Made by a program: the position numbers and the translations under genes. From positions 44,928 through 108,927 of the forward strand of contig NZ_JANZYP010000025.1 of assembly GCF_025506355.1 (NCBI RefSeq): a stretch of 64,000 bases of DNA, given 5' to 3'. The notes below the pieces were generated by a model. The model did no database searches, was not told the DNA's origin, and worked only from the letters and a program-made list of their open reading frames with translations. Each line of letters begins with the position of its first letter. The stretch's first letter is position 1. This DNA comes from Sphaerisporangium corydalis. GTDB taxonomy: Bacteria; Actinomycetota; Actinomycetes; Streptosporangiales; Streptosporangiaceae. This document shows positions 1 through 7,173 of this stretch, piece after piece.

Positions 1-854
1 TCGTGCAGTTCCTCGTCGATGACCGCCTGGTTGACCGGCGGGCAGGGGCTCTCGGGGCACAGGCGCGCGGCCCGGCCGAGGAGGTCCCGCGCCCGGTCGT
101 GGTCCTTGGGCGGCACGAGCCGGATGAGCGCCGCCTCCACCAGCAGGTCCCCGGCCGCCTGCCGCGCCTCCTGTCCCGCACCGGGTGGGGCGATCAGGGT
201 GTGGCCGTGTTCGAGCAGCCCGCAGGCGGCGTCCCTGTCGGTGTCGGCGATCAGGCGGGCCAGGGCGGTCCACGCCTCGACCACCAGCGGCCGGTGGGCC
301 AGCACGGTGCGGAACGCCCGCTGGGCGCCGGTGTCGTCGCCCATCTCCGCGAGGCAGGTGCCCAGCAGGTACCAGGCCGTGGGCACCGGATCGGCGCCCG
401 GGTCGGGGAACGCGTTCACCGACGCGACCAGCTCGGCCGCCGCCTCGGAGTACCGGCCGAACGACAGGTGCAGGCGGGCCCGCTGGATCGTCACGCGAGC
501 CCGCGTGCGCGGATCGGAGGTGGCCATGACCGCCAGGTCCAGCGCGCGCGCCGCGTCCTGAAGGCTCACCCCGTGGTCGATCCAGATCTGCGCCGCGTTC
601 GTCAGGACCACCGGGTCGTTCGGCGACATCTGCAGCAGGGCCCCGTACCGCCGCAGCGCCTCGGCCACCAGCCCGTTGGCGTGGTGCCAGAGGGCCGCGT
701 CCAGCGCGTCCGCGTACTCCCGCCGCGCGTCGGCCGACCCCCAGCGGTCCCCCCGGCCGAGCGAGGCGCGGTGCGCGTGCAGGGCCCGCACGACGGCCAG
801 GCCGGCGACGGCGATGAGCGGCCCCGCCCCGTTCCGCGCGTCGTCGCCGTCCAT
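1..854 (-). CDS. TPR-type protein, C-terminus cut by window edge
   Basis: This reading frame has no stop before the left edge, so only about the first 284 residues are visible. The protein starts MDGDDARNGAG and is alpha-helical, with degenerate tetratricopeptide-like units (for example around AWYLLGTCLAEMGDDTGA and EAWTALARLIADTDRDAA). It has no signal peptide. The ATG at 854 follows a GGAAG-type ribosome site and lies 11 bp after the stop of the cyclase-like gene, so the two are probably co-transcribed behind the Crp-like regulator. TPR units normally mediate protein contacts; the partner here is unknown, the cyclase-like neighbour being the obvious candidate. No enzymatic motif is visible in the part present. 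Confidence 0.7.
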   Translation of the reverse strand, partial: MDGDDARNGAGPLIAVAGLAVVRALHAHRASLGRGDRWGSADARREYADALDAALWHHANGLVAEALRRYGALLQMSPNDPVVLTNAAQIWIDHGVSLQDAARALDLAVMATSDPRTRARVTIQRARLHLSFGRYSEAAAELVASVNAFPDPGADPVPTAWYLLGTCLAEMGDDTGAQRAFRTVLAHRPLVVEAWTALARLIADTDRDAACGLLEHGHTLIAPPGAGQEARQAAGDLLVEAALIRLVPPKDHDRARDLLGRAARLCPESPCPPVNQAVIDEELH

Positions 855-865
855 GCCCGCTTCCG

Positions 866-1597
866 TCAGTACTCGTCGATGTTGACGATGGGCCCGAACC
901 GGCCGGCCCGCTCGCGGGGCGGCGCGAGGACGGGGCGGGCGGGGTGCGGGAGGTCCAGCGCGGGCGCCGAGTCCGGGACGCTGATCCACGCGTCGGTGGC
1001 GACGTCGCTCGAACGCACCCTGACGTGGTGGAACATGTGCTTCCTCAGGTCGCGGTACTCGTGCTCGATCACGTCCTCGAAGAGCTGCGCGGACACGATG
1101 ACGGCCAGGTCGGCGCCGGGGTCGCGGGCCAGCGCCGCCCCCAGCTCGTCGCTGTCGCGCAGCCGGCAGACCATGGTCACCGCCCGGCCGGCGAACCCGC
1201 CGTCCCCCACCCACGTCGGGCCCTGGTGGAACGCGACGCGCAGCCGCAGCCGCTCGGCGGCGTCCGCGCCGAGGTGGCGGTTGTGCTTGCGCAGGGCGAC
1301 GCGCAGCTCGCCGACGAACCCGGCGATGACCCGCGCCTCGCTCACCCCCGAAGGCAGCAGGAGCAGCAGCCCGTCGCGCTGCTCCTGGCGGAACATGACG
1401 GTGGCGGTCCCCTCCTGGACGGGGGTGCCGTGCTCGGCGGCGTAGAGCCGGTCCAGCCCCGCCTCCCTGCCCGCCTCGGCGATCACCTCGGCGAGCCGGC
1501 GCTGGATCTCCCGCTGCTCGGCGCCGGAACGCGTGTCGTACTTGTCCACGTCCAGGGCGATGCACAGGCGACGGACTTCTCCGCTCAGGTCGTTCAC
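866..1597 (-). CDS. Class III nucleotide-cyclase-like domain protein
   Basis: This 243-aa protein starts at a GTG preceded by a perfect AAGGAG, chosen over upstream in-frame codons. It contains one domain resembling class III adenylate/guanylate cyclases: an N-terminal strand with acidic residues (LCIALDVDKYDT), a middle RDGLLLLLPSG segment where cyclases carry GDG, and LRVAFHQGPTWVGDGGFAG followed by RAVTMVCRL, which fits the family pattern H-x-G...G..G..V..A.RL. Several catalytic positions differ from active cyclases, so it may bind nucleotides without cyclising them. It sits between a Crp/Fnr-like regulator and a TPR protein on the same strand, suggesting one signalling unit. The cyclase assignment is by pattern, not alignment. 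Confidence 0.65.
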   Translation of the reverse strand: MNDLSGEVRRLCIALDVDKYDTRSGAEQREIQRRLAEVIAEAGREAGLDRLYAAEHGTPVQEGTATVMFRQEQRDGLLLLLPSGVSEARVIAGFVGELRVALRKHNRHLGADAAERLRLRVAFHQGPTWVGDGGFAGRAVTMVCRLRDSDELGAALARDPGADLAVIVSAQLFEDVIEHEYRDLRKHMFHHVRVRSSDVATDAWISVPDSAPALDLPHPARPVLAPPRERAGRFGPIVNIDEY

Positions 1598-1655
1598 CGT
1601 TCGTCTCCTTCGGGCGAGGCGGGGGTGCCGGAATCTCCACAGCGTCCCGCCCCGG

Positions 1656-2405
1656 TCACGCCGGAACCTCATAATCCAACGGGTTGTCGCCAAGTCCGGC
1701 GAAAGTCTGCAGCCTGCGGATGTCGTGGACGACGATGCGGCGGTAGCCGGTGCCGAGCACGCCGGCCCTGCGCAGGACGGTGAGCGCCTTGTGCACGGTC
1801 GGGTCGGCGGCGCCCACCAGCGCCGCGAGCTCCGGCTGGGTGAAGGCCACCCCGATCATGACGCCCTCGCGCACCGGCTCGCCGTACGTCCACGCCAGCT
1901 CGACGATGACGCGGGCCAGGCGCGTGAGGGTGGAGAAGGTGCCGTACTCGACGCGGCGGCGGGTGGTCCACCGCACCTTGTTGACCACCGCCCGGTTGAC
2001 GGCCAGCGAGACCTCGGGGCAGCGCCTGAGCATCGACACGAAGGCGTCCTGGGAGATGAGCTGCGCCAGGCACGGGCCGGCGGCGGTGACGGTGGCCGCC
2101 CTCGGCTGCCCGTCCAGGGCCGCGAACTCCCCGACGAGGTCCCCGCCGACGCGGATCCCGAGCAGGGCGACCTTGCCGCTCTCGGTGTTGGCGGTCACCT
2201 TGACGCAGGCGTCCACGAGCAGGAAGACGTCGGTCGACCGGTCGCCCTCGAGGATCATCGTCTCGCCCGCCGTGAACTGCCTCGGGCGCCCCAGCCCGAG
2301 CATCTCTTCCCTGGCTCCCTCGCTCAGGCCCCCGAGCAGGCTCCCCCGGGGCCAGTTCCCTACCTTGCGGATCACACGGCGCCGCCTGGGTTCGGGGCCG
2401 GTCAT
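1656..2405 (-). CDS. Crp/Fnr-family transcriptional regulator
   Basis: A 249-aa protein with an N-terminal cyclic-nucleotide-binding (cNMP) beta-barrel around residues 30-150 (FTAGETMILEGDRSTDVFLL, then GDLVGEFAALDGQPRAATVTA) and a C-terminal winged helix with recognition segment FTQPELAALVGAADPTVHKAL. The ATG at 2405 follows GGGAGG, so upstream in-frame residues are not used. Proteins of this family bind DNA as dimers and respond to a small ligand or redox state; there is no Fnr cysteine cluster, so a nucleotide-type ligand is more likely. The next gene downstream, 58 bp away, encodes a cyclase-like protein, which makes a local ligand and regulator pairing plausible but unproven. Confidence 0.85.
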   Translation of the reverse strand: MTGPEPRRRRVIRKVGNWPRGSLLGGLSEGAREEMLGLGRPRQFTAGETMILEGDRSTDVFLLVDACVKVTANTESGKVALLGIRVGGDLVGEFAALDGQPRAATVTAAGPCLAQLISQDAFVSMLRRCPEVSLAVNRAVVNKVRWTTRRRVEYGTFSTLTRLARVIVELAWTYGEPVREGVMIGVAFTQPELAALVGAADPTVHKALTVLRRAGVLGTGYRRIVVHDIRRLQTFAGLGDNPLDYEVPA

Positions 2406-2701
2406 GGTCGTCCTCCCTGGTGGTCGATGGCCGGCCGTGCGGGGCCGGATGGTTGAAGCCCGGACCCCCGCCCGGGCGGTACGACAGGGCCGGCGGCCAC
2501 CTCCGCGCCGATCCGCAGAGGTGACGGCCGTTCCGCCCGGAGGGCGGCCGTTTCCGGGCACGATCCGGGCAGTGTTGATCTGTTCTGATTTCAACTATGG
2601 GAGCCGGTCCTTGCGGCGTCCTTGCGGCAAGGAGGGGCCGTGAGCGGCCGGGGACCGCCGATGTACGGCAAGGGATCATCGCGGTGGGAGGATGGCGGAC
2701 C

Positions 2702-3718
2702 ATGACCTGGGGGCGAAAGGCGTTACACGTCGCGATCGGATGCGGACTTATCGTGATTTGTCCGGCGAGCGTCGTCGTCCCGCCCGCCGCACCGGACGCG
2801 GCGGCACCGCGCCCGGCGGCATCGTCCTCCCCCCTCGCGCCCACCGCCCCCGCGATCGGCGCGACCGCGCCCACGCCGGGCGCGAGCGTCCCCATGGCCA
2901 CCGCCACGACCGGCGCGACCCCCGGGGTCTCCCCGCGTCCGGTTCCCTCGGCGGGCGTGGCCTCGCCCGCCACGCCGCAGGCCGCGCTCCCCCGGCCAGG
3001 CGAGGTGCGCCGCCTGCGCGGACAGGGCGACGGGCCGCCGGTGGTCACGGCCGTGCCGACCAGGCGCAAGGTCGTGTTCCTCACCATCGACGACGGCTGG
3101 GAGCAGGACCCCGGGTTCGTCGAGCTGGTCAGGGAACGCCGGGTGCCGATCACGGTGTTCGCGATGCGCGACGCGGTGGAGGCCAGGGGCGTGCCCGACG
3201 CCTCGGCCGCCGGCGGGCACTACGTGGGGGCCGGCAAGTGGGCCTACTTCCGCGAGCTGCGCGACCTCGGGGTGCCGATCGAGGACCACACGCTGACCCA
3301 CCCGGACCTGTGGCGGCTCGGCTACGCGGGCCAGAAGGCCGAGATCTGCGGTTCCGCCAAGGTCATCGCAAGGGAGACCGGCCGCCGTCCCACGCTGTTC
3401 CGGCCGCCGTTCGGCAGCTACGGGGCCATGACGGTGCGCGCCGCCAAGGCGTGCGGCCAGTCGGCGGTGGTCCTGTGGACGGCCAGCGTGCAGCCGGGCG
3501 GGAAGATCTCCTACCAGACGCCCGACAAGCGGCTGCACCCCGGCGACATCCTGCTGATGCACTTCCGCGCCCACCTGGCCAGGGACTTCAGGATCCTGCT
3601 CGACAAGATCGAGCGCCGCGGTTTCGAGCTCGGCGACCTGAGCGCCTACCTCCAGGCGATGGGCGTGCGTGCCCCGGCTCCCCCGGGCGGCGTAGCGCGC
3701 GATCAGCCCGTGGGGTGA
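2702..3718 (+). CDS. Secreted polysaccharide deacetylase (NodB/CE4)
   Basis: A 338-aa exported protein. The N-terminus (MTWGRKALHVAIGCGLIVICPAS) is a signal or anchor segment, possibly lipidated at the Cys; about 90 residues of Ala/Pro/Thr-rich linker follow, then a NodB domain from about residue 120. CE4 motifs are visible: TIDDGW (catalytic Asp and metal Asp), HTLTHPDL (metal His pair), RPPFGSYG, and near the end DILLMHF. Such enzymes remove N-acetyl groups from cell-wall or chitin-type sugars outside the membrane. The ATG at 2702 has GGGAGG upstream. It is transcribed away from the Crp gene; the 296-bp gap between them shows no clear regulatory element. Confidence 0.88.
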   Translation: MTWGRKALHVAIGCGLIVICPASVVVPPAAPDAAAPRPAASSSPLAPTAPAIGATAPTPGASVPMATATTGATPGVSPRPVPSAGVASPATPQAALPRPGEVRRLRGQGDGPPVVTAVPTRRKVVFLTIDDGWEQDPGFVELVRERRVPITVFAMRDAVEARGVPDASAAGGHYVGAGKWAYFRELRDLGVPIEDHTLTHPDLWRLGYAGQKAEICGSAKVIARETGRRPTLFRPPFGSYGAMTVRAAKACGQSAVVLWTASVQPGGKISYQTPDKRLHPGDILLMHFRAHLARDFRILLDKIERRGFELGDLSAYLQAMGVRAPAPPGGVARDQPVG

Positions 3719-3821
3719 CGCGCCGGGCGTGACCGGTGGCCGACCATGGGACGTGCCGCCGGACCCGTGCGCAGGGGTGTGACGAAGATCGCAGGACCCG
3801 CGGCACCTTCCCGCCCTTTTG

Positions 3822-3870
3822 CTCTACAGCTTGTAGTACTACTAGAAGTAGAACTACAGCCTGTAGAGCT
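3822..3870. promoter_or_regulatory. Double dyad upstream of cydA
   Basis: Two near-identical dyads, CTACAGCTTGTAG (3824-3836) and CTACAGCCTGTAG (3854-3866), lie 30 bp apart, and the whole 49-bp block is itself an imperfect inverted repeat. It ends 20 bp before the cydA start. The half-site CTACA/TGTAG resembles BlaI/MecI-type operators (TACTACA...TGTAGTA), though the spacing differs by one base. No Rex-type site was seen. A repressor or redox regulator of cytochrome bd is the likely ligand; identity is inferred only. Confidence 0.6.
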
Positions 3871-3889
3871 CCTGATCCGTGAGGGGACC

Positions 3890-5377
3890 ATGGACGCGTT
3901 GGATCTGGCACGGTGGCAGTTCGGGGTCACCACCGTGTACCACTTTCTCTTCGTACCCCTGACGATCGGCCTCGGCGTGTTCGTCGCCGGGCTGCAGACC
4001 GCCTGGCACCGCACGGGCAAGGAGCACTACCTCCGGCTGACCAAGTTCTTCGGGAAGCTCTTCCTGATCAACTTCGCCATGGGAGTGGTCACCGGGCTCG
4101 TCCAGGAGTTCCAGTTCGGGATGAACTGGAGTGAGTACTCGACGTTCGTCGGCGACGTGTTCGGGGCCCCGCTGGCGCTGGAGGCCCTGCTCGCGTTCTT
4201 CCTGGAGTCCACGTTCCTCGGTCTGTGGATCTTCGGCTGGGACCGGCTGCCCAAGCGGATCCACCTGGCGTGCATCTGGGCCGCCGTCCTCGGGTCCAAC
4301 CTGTCGGCGTACTTCATCCTCGCCGCGAACGCCTGGATGAAGCACCCGGTGGGCTACGAGGTGGTCGGCGGCCGGGCCCGGATGACCGACATATGGGCCG
4401 TGCTGACCAACTCGACGGCGCTCGCGCAGGTCCCCCACGTGATCGCCTCGGCGTTCATCGTGGCGGGCGGGTTCGTGATCGCGGTCAGCGGCTACCGGAT
4501 CCTGCGCGAGCGCCGCTCCGGCGGTGAGGCGGCCGGGACGGACGCCGCCGGCGCTTCCGCCGAGCCTGGCGGCGTATCCGCTGAGCCTGGCCACGTCCCC
4601 GCCGAGCCGAGCCGCGCCTCCGCCGGGCCCGCCCTGTGGCGGACGAGCCTGCGGGCCGCCCTGGTCATGACGGCCATCGCCGGGGCGGTGGCGGCCGGCA
4701 CCGGCGACACCTCCGGGCGGCTGCTGCACGAGCAGCAGCCGATGAAGCTGGCCGCCGCCGAAGGGCTGCGGCACGACCAGCGGGGCGCGCCGTTCTCCGT
4801 GGTGCCCGGCCTCCAGGTGCCCAAGGTGCTCAGCCTGCTGGCCGCGCACGACCCCGGCGCGCCGGTCCAGGGCATGGACGACATCCAGCGGCGGTACGAG
4901 CGGGTGTTCGGCCCCGGCGACTACCGGCCGAACGTCCCGGTCGTCTTCTGGTCCTTCCGGGTCATGATCGGCTTCGGCCTCGGCACGGTCGCGCTCTCGG
5001 TACTCGGGCTCTGGCTGACCCGGCGCCGCCGCGCGGTCCCTGACCTGTTCGCCCGGGCGGGCCTGCTCGCGCTCCCGCTGCCCGTCCTGGCCATGGTCGC
5101 CGGATGGCTGCTCAGCGAGATCGGGCGGCAGCCCTGGACCGTCCAGGGCGAGCTGTTCACGGCGGCGAGCGTGTCGCCCGGGGTCAGCCTGACCGAGGTG
5201 GCCGTCTCCCTGTCGATCTTCACGGTCCTGTACGGCGCGCTCGCGCTAGCCGAGGCCCGGCTGCTGATCCGGCACGTCAAGGCCGGGCCCGAGCCCATGG
5301 CGCCGGCCGCCGATCCCCATCTGCCCGACGACGCCGGCGCGGGTGCCGCCCGGCTCGAACCGACCCTGATGTACTAG
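3890..5377 (+). CDS. cydA: Cytochrome bd oxidase subunit I
   Basis: A 495-aa integral membrane subunit of the quinol:O2 oxidoreductase, a high-affinity terminal oxidase that does not pump protons. Family signatures are clear: VYHFLFVPLT with the haem b595 His near the N-terminus, QEFQFGMNWSEYS with the conserved Glu, FGAPLALEALLAFFLEST, the haem b558 His in AQVPHVIASAF and the axial Met in FWSFRVMIGFG, plus GRQPWTVQG. Between helices lies a hydrophilic insert of about 45 residues with repeated SAEPG-type units (roughly residues 210-250), which is unusual. The ATG at 3890 follows GAGGGG. It forms an operon with cydB, 11 bp downstream. No cydDC assembly transporter follows, unlike in mycobacteria. 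Confidence 0.96.
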   Translation: MDALDLARWQFGVTTVYHFLFVPLTIGLGVFVAGLQTAWHRTGKEHYLRLTKFFGKLFLINFAMGVVTGLVQEFQFGMNWSEYSTFVGDVFGAPLALEALLAFFLESTFLGLWIFGWDRLPKRIHLACIWAAVLGSNLSAYFILAANAWMKHPVGYEVVGGRARMTDIWAVLTNSTALAQVPHVIASAFIVAGGFVIAVSGYRILRERRSGGEAAGTDAAGASAEPGGVSAEPGHVPAEPSRASAGPALWRTSLRAALVMTAIAGAVAAGTGDTSGRLLHEQQPMKLAAAEGLRHDQRGAPFSVVPGLQVPKVLSLLAAHDPGAPVQGMDDIQRRYERVFGPGDYRPNVPVVFWSFRVMIGFGLGTVALSVLGLWLTRRRRAVPDLFARAGLLALPLPVLAMVAGWLLSEIGRQPWTVQGELFTAASVSPGVSLTEVAVSLSIFTVLYGALALAEARLLIRHVKAGPEPMAPAADPHLPDDAGAGAARLEPTLMY

Positions 5378-5388
5378 GAGACCCCGCC

Positions 5389-6393
5389 ATGGAGCTGACC
5401 ACCGTCTGGTACGTGGTCGTCGCCTTCCTGTGGACCGGCTACTTCGTGCTCGAAGGCTTCGACTTCGGCGTGGGCGCGCTGCTGCCGCTGCTGTCGCGGG
5501 ACGAGGGCGAACGCAAGCAGATGCTCGCGACGATCGGCCCGGTCTGGGACGGCAACGAGGTCTGGCTGATCACCGCCGTCGGCGCCATGTTCGCGGCGTT
5601 CCCCGTCTGGTACTCCGGGCTGCTCAGCGGCTTCTACCTGCCGCTGGTGGCGGTGCTCGTCGCGCTCATCGTGCGCGGCGTGTCGCTGGAGTGGCGCGGC
5701 AAGGTCGAGGCGCGCGAGCGTGCGCTGTGCGACGCGGGCATCGTGGCCGGCAGCGGGCTGACCGCGTTCCTGTGGGGGGCCATCTTCGGGAACCTGCTGT
5801 ACGGTACGGTCGCCGCGACCGCGCTCGGCGGGGCGTTCTCGCTGGCCCTCGCCATGCTGCACGGCGCGGTGTTCGTCGCGCTGAAGACCGCGGGGCCGCT
5901 TCGGGACAGGGCGCGCCGCGCCGCGCTCGGCGCCTCGGCCGTCCTGCTCCCGCTCGCCGCCATCTCGCTCCCCGCCCTCCCCTCGGCCGGGACGGCGGGC
6001 ACGTCCACGTCGGCGCGCACGTCCGAGGCGGCGGGCGCGGCGCTCGCGCCGGGTGGCGGGGCCGGGGAGGCGCTCGCGGGCTGGACCGCGCACCCGCTGC
6101 CGTGGGCGGCGGCCCTGGCCGCGATGCTCGCCCTGGCCGCCGCCGTGGCGCTGATCTGGCGCCGCCGCGAGGGGTGGGCGTTCACCGCGACCGCCGCGTC
6201 CATCGTGCTGGCCACCGTCGCGCTGTTCGGCACACTGTGGCGGGCGCCGCTCCCCGGCCTGACCCTGGCCGAGGCCGCCTCGGGCCCGTACACGCTCGGC
6301 GTCCTGACCTGGATCGGGCTGGTCGCCCTGCCGTTCGTGCTGGCCTACCAGGGCTGGACGTACTGGGTGTTCCGTAAGCGCGTCACGGTCTGA
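5389..6393 (+). CDS. cydB: Cytochrome bd oxidase subunit II
   Basis: A 334-aa multi-helix membrane protein, partner of CydA. It begins MELTTVWYVVVAFLWTGYFV and carries the family segment LEGFDFGVGALLPLL, GPVWDGNEVWLI and the loop with the RGVSLEWRGK motif. A loop of about 50 residues rich in Ala/Gly/Thr (residues 190-230) is less conserved. The start has AGGAG upstream. The gene ends at 6393, just before a GC-hairpin region that separates it from the converging I36-like gene. Expression should follow the cydA promoter, as no promoter is seen in the 11-bp gap. Confidence 0.95.
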   Translation: MELTTVWYVVVAFLWTGYFVLEGFDFGVGALLPLLSRDEGERKQMLATIGPVWDGNEVWLITAVGAMFAAFPVWYSGLLSGFYLPLVAVLVALIVRGVSLEWRGKVEARERALCDAGIVAGSGLTAFLWGAIFGNLLYGTVAATALGGAFSLALAMLHGAVFVALKTAGPLRDRARRAALGASAVLLPLAAISLPALPSAGTAGTSTSARTSEAAGAALAPGGGAGEALAGWTAHPLPWAAALAAMLALAAAVALIWRRREGWAFTATAASIVLATVALFGTLWRAPLPGLTLAEAASGPYTLGVLTWIGLVALPFVLAYQGWTYWVFRKRVTV

Positions 6394-6420
6394 GACGCCC
6401 TCGGCCCGCCACGGAAGGGC

Positions 6421-6488
6421 GCGCGCCTCGGGCCGGCGAGGGAGCGCGGCGGGCGCGCGCCTCGGGCCGGCGAGGGAGCGCGGCGGGG
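6421..6488. repeat. 34-bp tandem duplication
   Basis: Two head-to-tail copies of a 34-bp unit beginning GCGCGCCTCGGGCCGGCGAG (6421-6454 and 6455-6488), differing at the last base. It abuts a long G run. It is non-coding, between convergent genes. Confidence 0.85.
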
Positions 6489-6520
6489 GGGGGGGGGGGG
6501 GCGGCGCCCCCCCCCCCCCC
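6485..6520. terminator. G17/C14 homopolymer hairpin
   Basis: Seventeen G (6485-6501), then CGGCG, then fourteen C (6507-6520). The two runs are complementary, so either strand could form an all-GC hairpin between the convergent cydB and I36-like genes. The G run could also form a quadruplex. Run lengths are exactly the kind prone to sequencing or assembly error and to slippage. Terminator function is inferred from position only. Confidence 0.45.
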
Positions 6521-6529
6521 GCCCGGTGG

Positions 6530-6967
6530 TCAGCAGTTCGGGGCCACCGCGTCGATCCTGCGGCCGAAGTTGGTGTCGTAGGCCTTGGCGTAGTCGCCGG
6601 AGTTCACCCCGCGGCGCTCCAGCGGGTCCCAGTCGATGAAGCAGCCGGGGGCGTTCGCGTAGAAGGAGTAGACGTGGTCGTGAAGGTTCGCCGGCATGTC
6701 GCGGTAGCCGTTGGACGGCATCCAGCGCCACGGCACGCCGGCGAAGTCACGGTCGCGCCAGAAGCAGATCTCTCCGGCCCCGCACTGCTCGGCCGCGCGC
6801 CGCAGGGCCGCCGGCCGACCGCCCTCCGACTGCCGCGCCGCCGACCGCTGGGAGCCGGCGCCGGACGGCGCCGCCTCCGCGGGGGCCGGGGCGGCGAAGG
6901 CGGCCATCGCGACCGCGATGGCGCCCGCCGCCGCGGCGAGACGTGCTCCACGTGTCTTTTCCCGCAC
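6530..6967 (-). CDS. Secreted peptidase-inhibitor-I36-like protein
   Basis: A 145-aa exported protein. The GTG start at 6967 is chosen for its GAGGAGG ribosome site. A signal peptide with basic N-region and Ala-rich core (about residues 1-30, cleavage near AEA-AP) precedes a mature domain with QCGAGEICFWRDRDFAG and repeated Trp/Tyr/Cys residues (DHVYSFYANAPGCFIDW). This layout matches the peptidase inhibitor I36 (SMPI-like) family of actinomycetes, related to beta/gamma-crystallin folds. Three cysteines in this segment and a C-terminal Cys could form two disulphides. It is monocistronic. Actual inhibition of a protease is unproven. Confidence 0.75.
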   Translation of the reverse strand: MREKTRGARLAAAAGAIAVAMAAFAAPAPAEAAPSGAGSQRSAARQSEGGRPAALRRAAEQCGAGEICFWRDRDFAGVPWRWMPSNGYRDMPANLHDHVYSFYANAPGCFIDWDPLERRGVNSGDYAKAYDTNFGRRIDAVAPNC

Positions 6968-7173
6968 TCGGATTCCTCCTCGTTTCCGGTGATGCCGGTG
7001 CCCTGCCCGGGGGGAGATCACCGGCCGTTCCAGTCACGCAATGTAGCAGTCCGAGCACGAAGAGTAATGAATCCTTCTGGTCATAGCGATGCGGCGGCAA
7101 AGTAGGGGAACTCCAGCCCAGCGGACAGCTATGGCGGCGTCACCACCGCCGGACGCGCACGTGGCCGGACATG

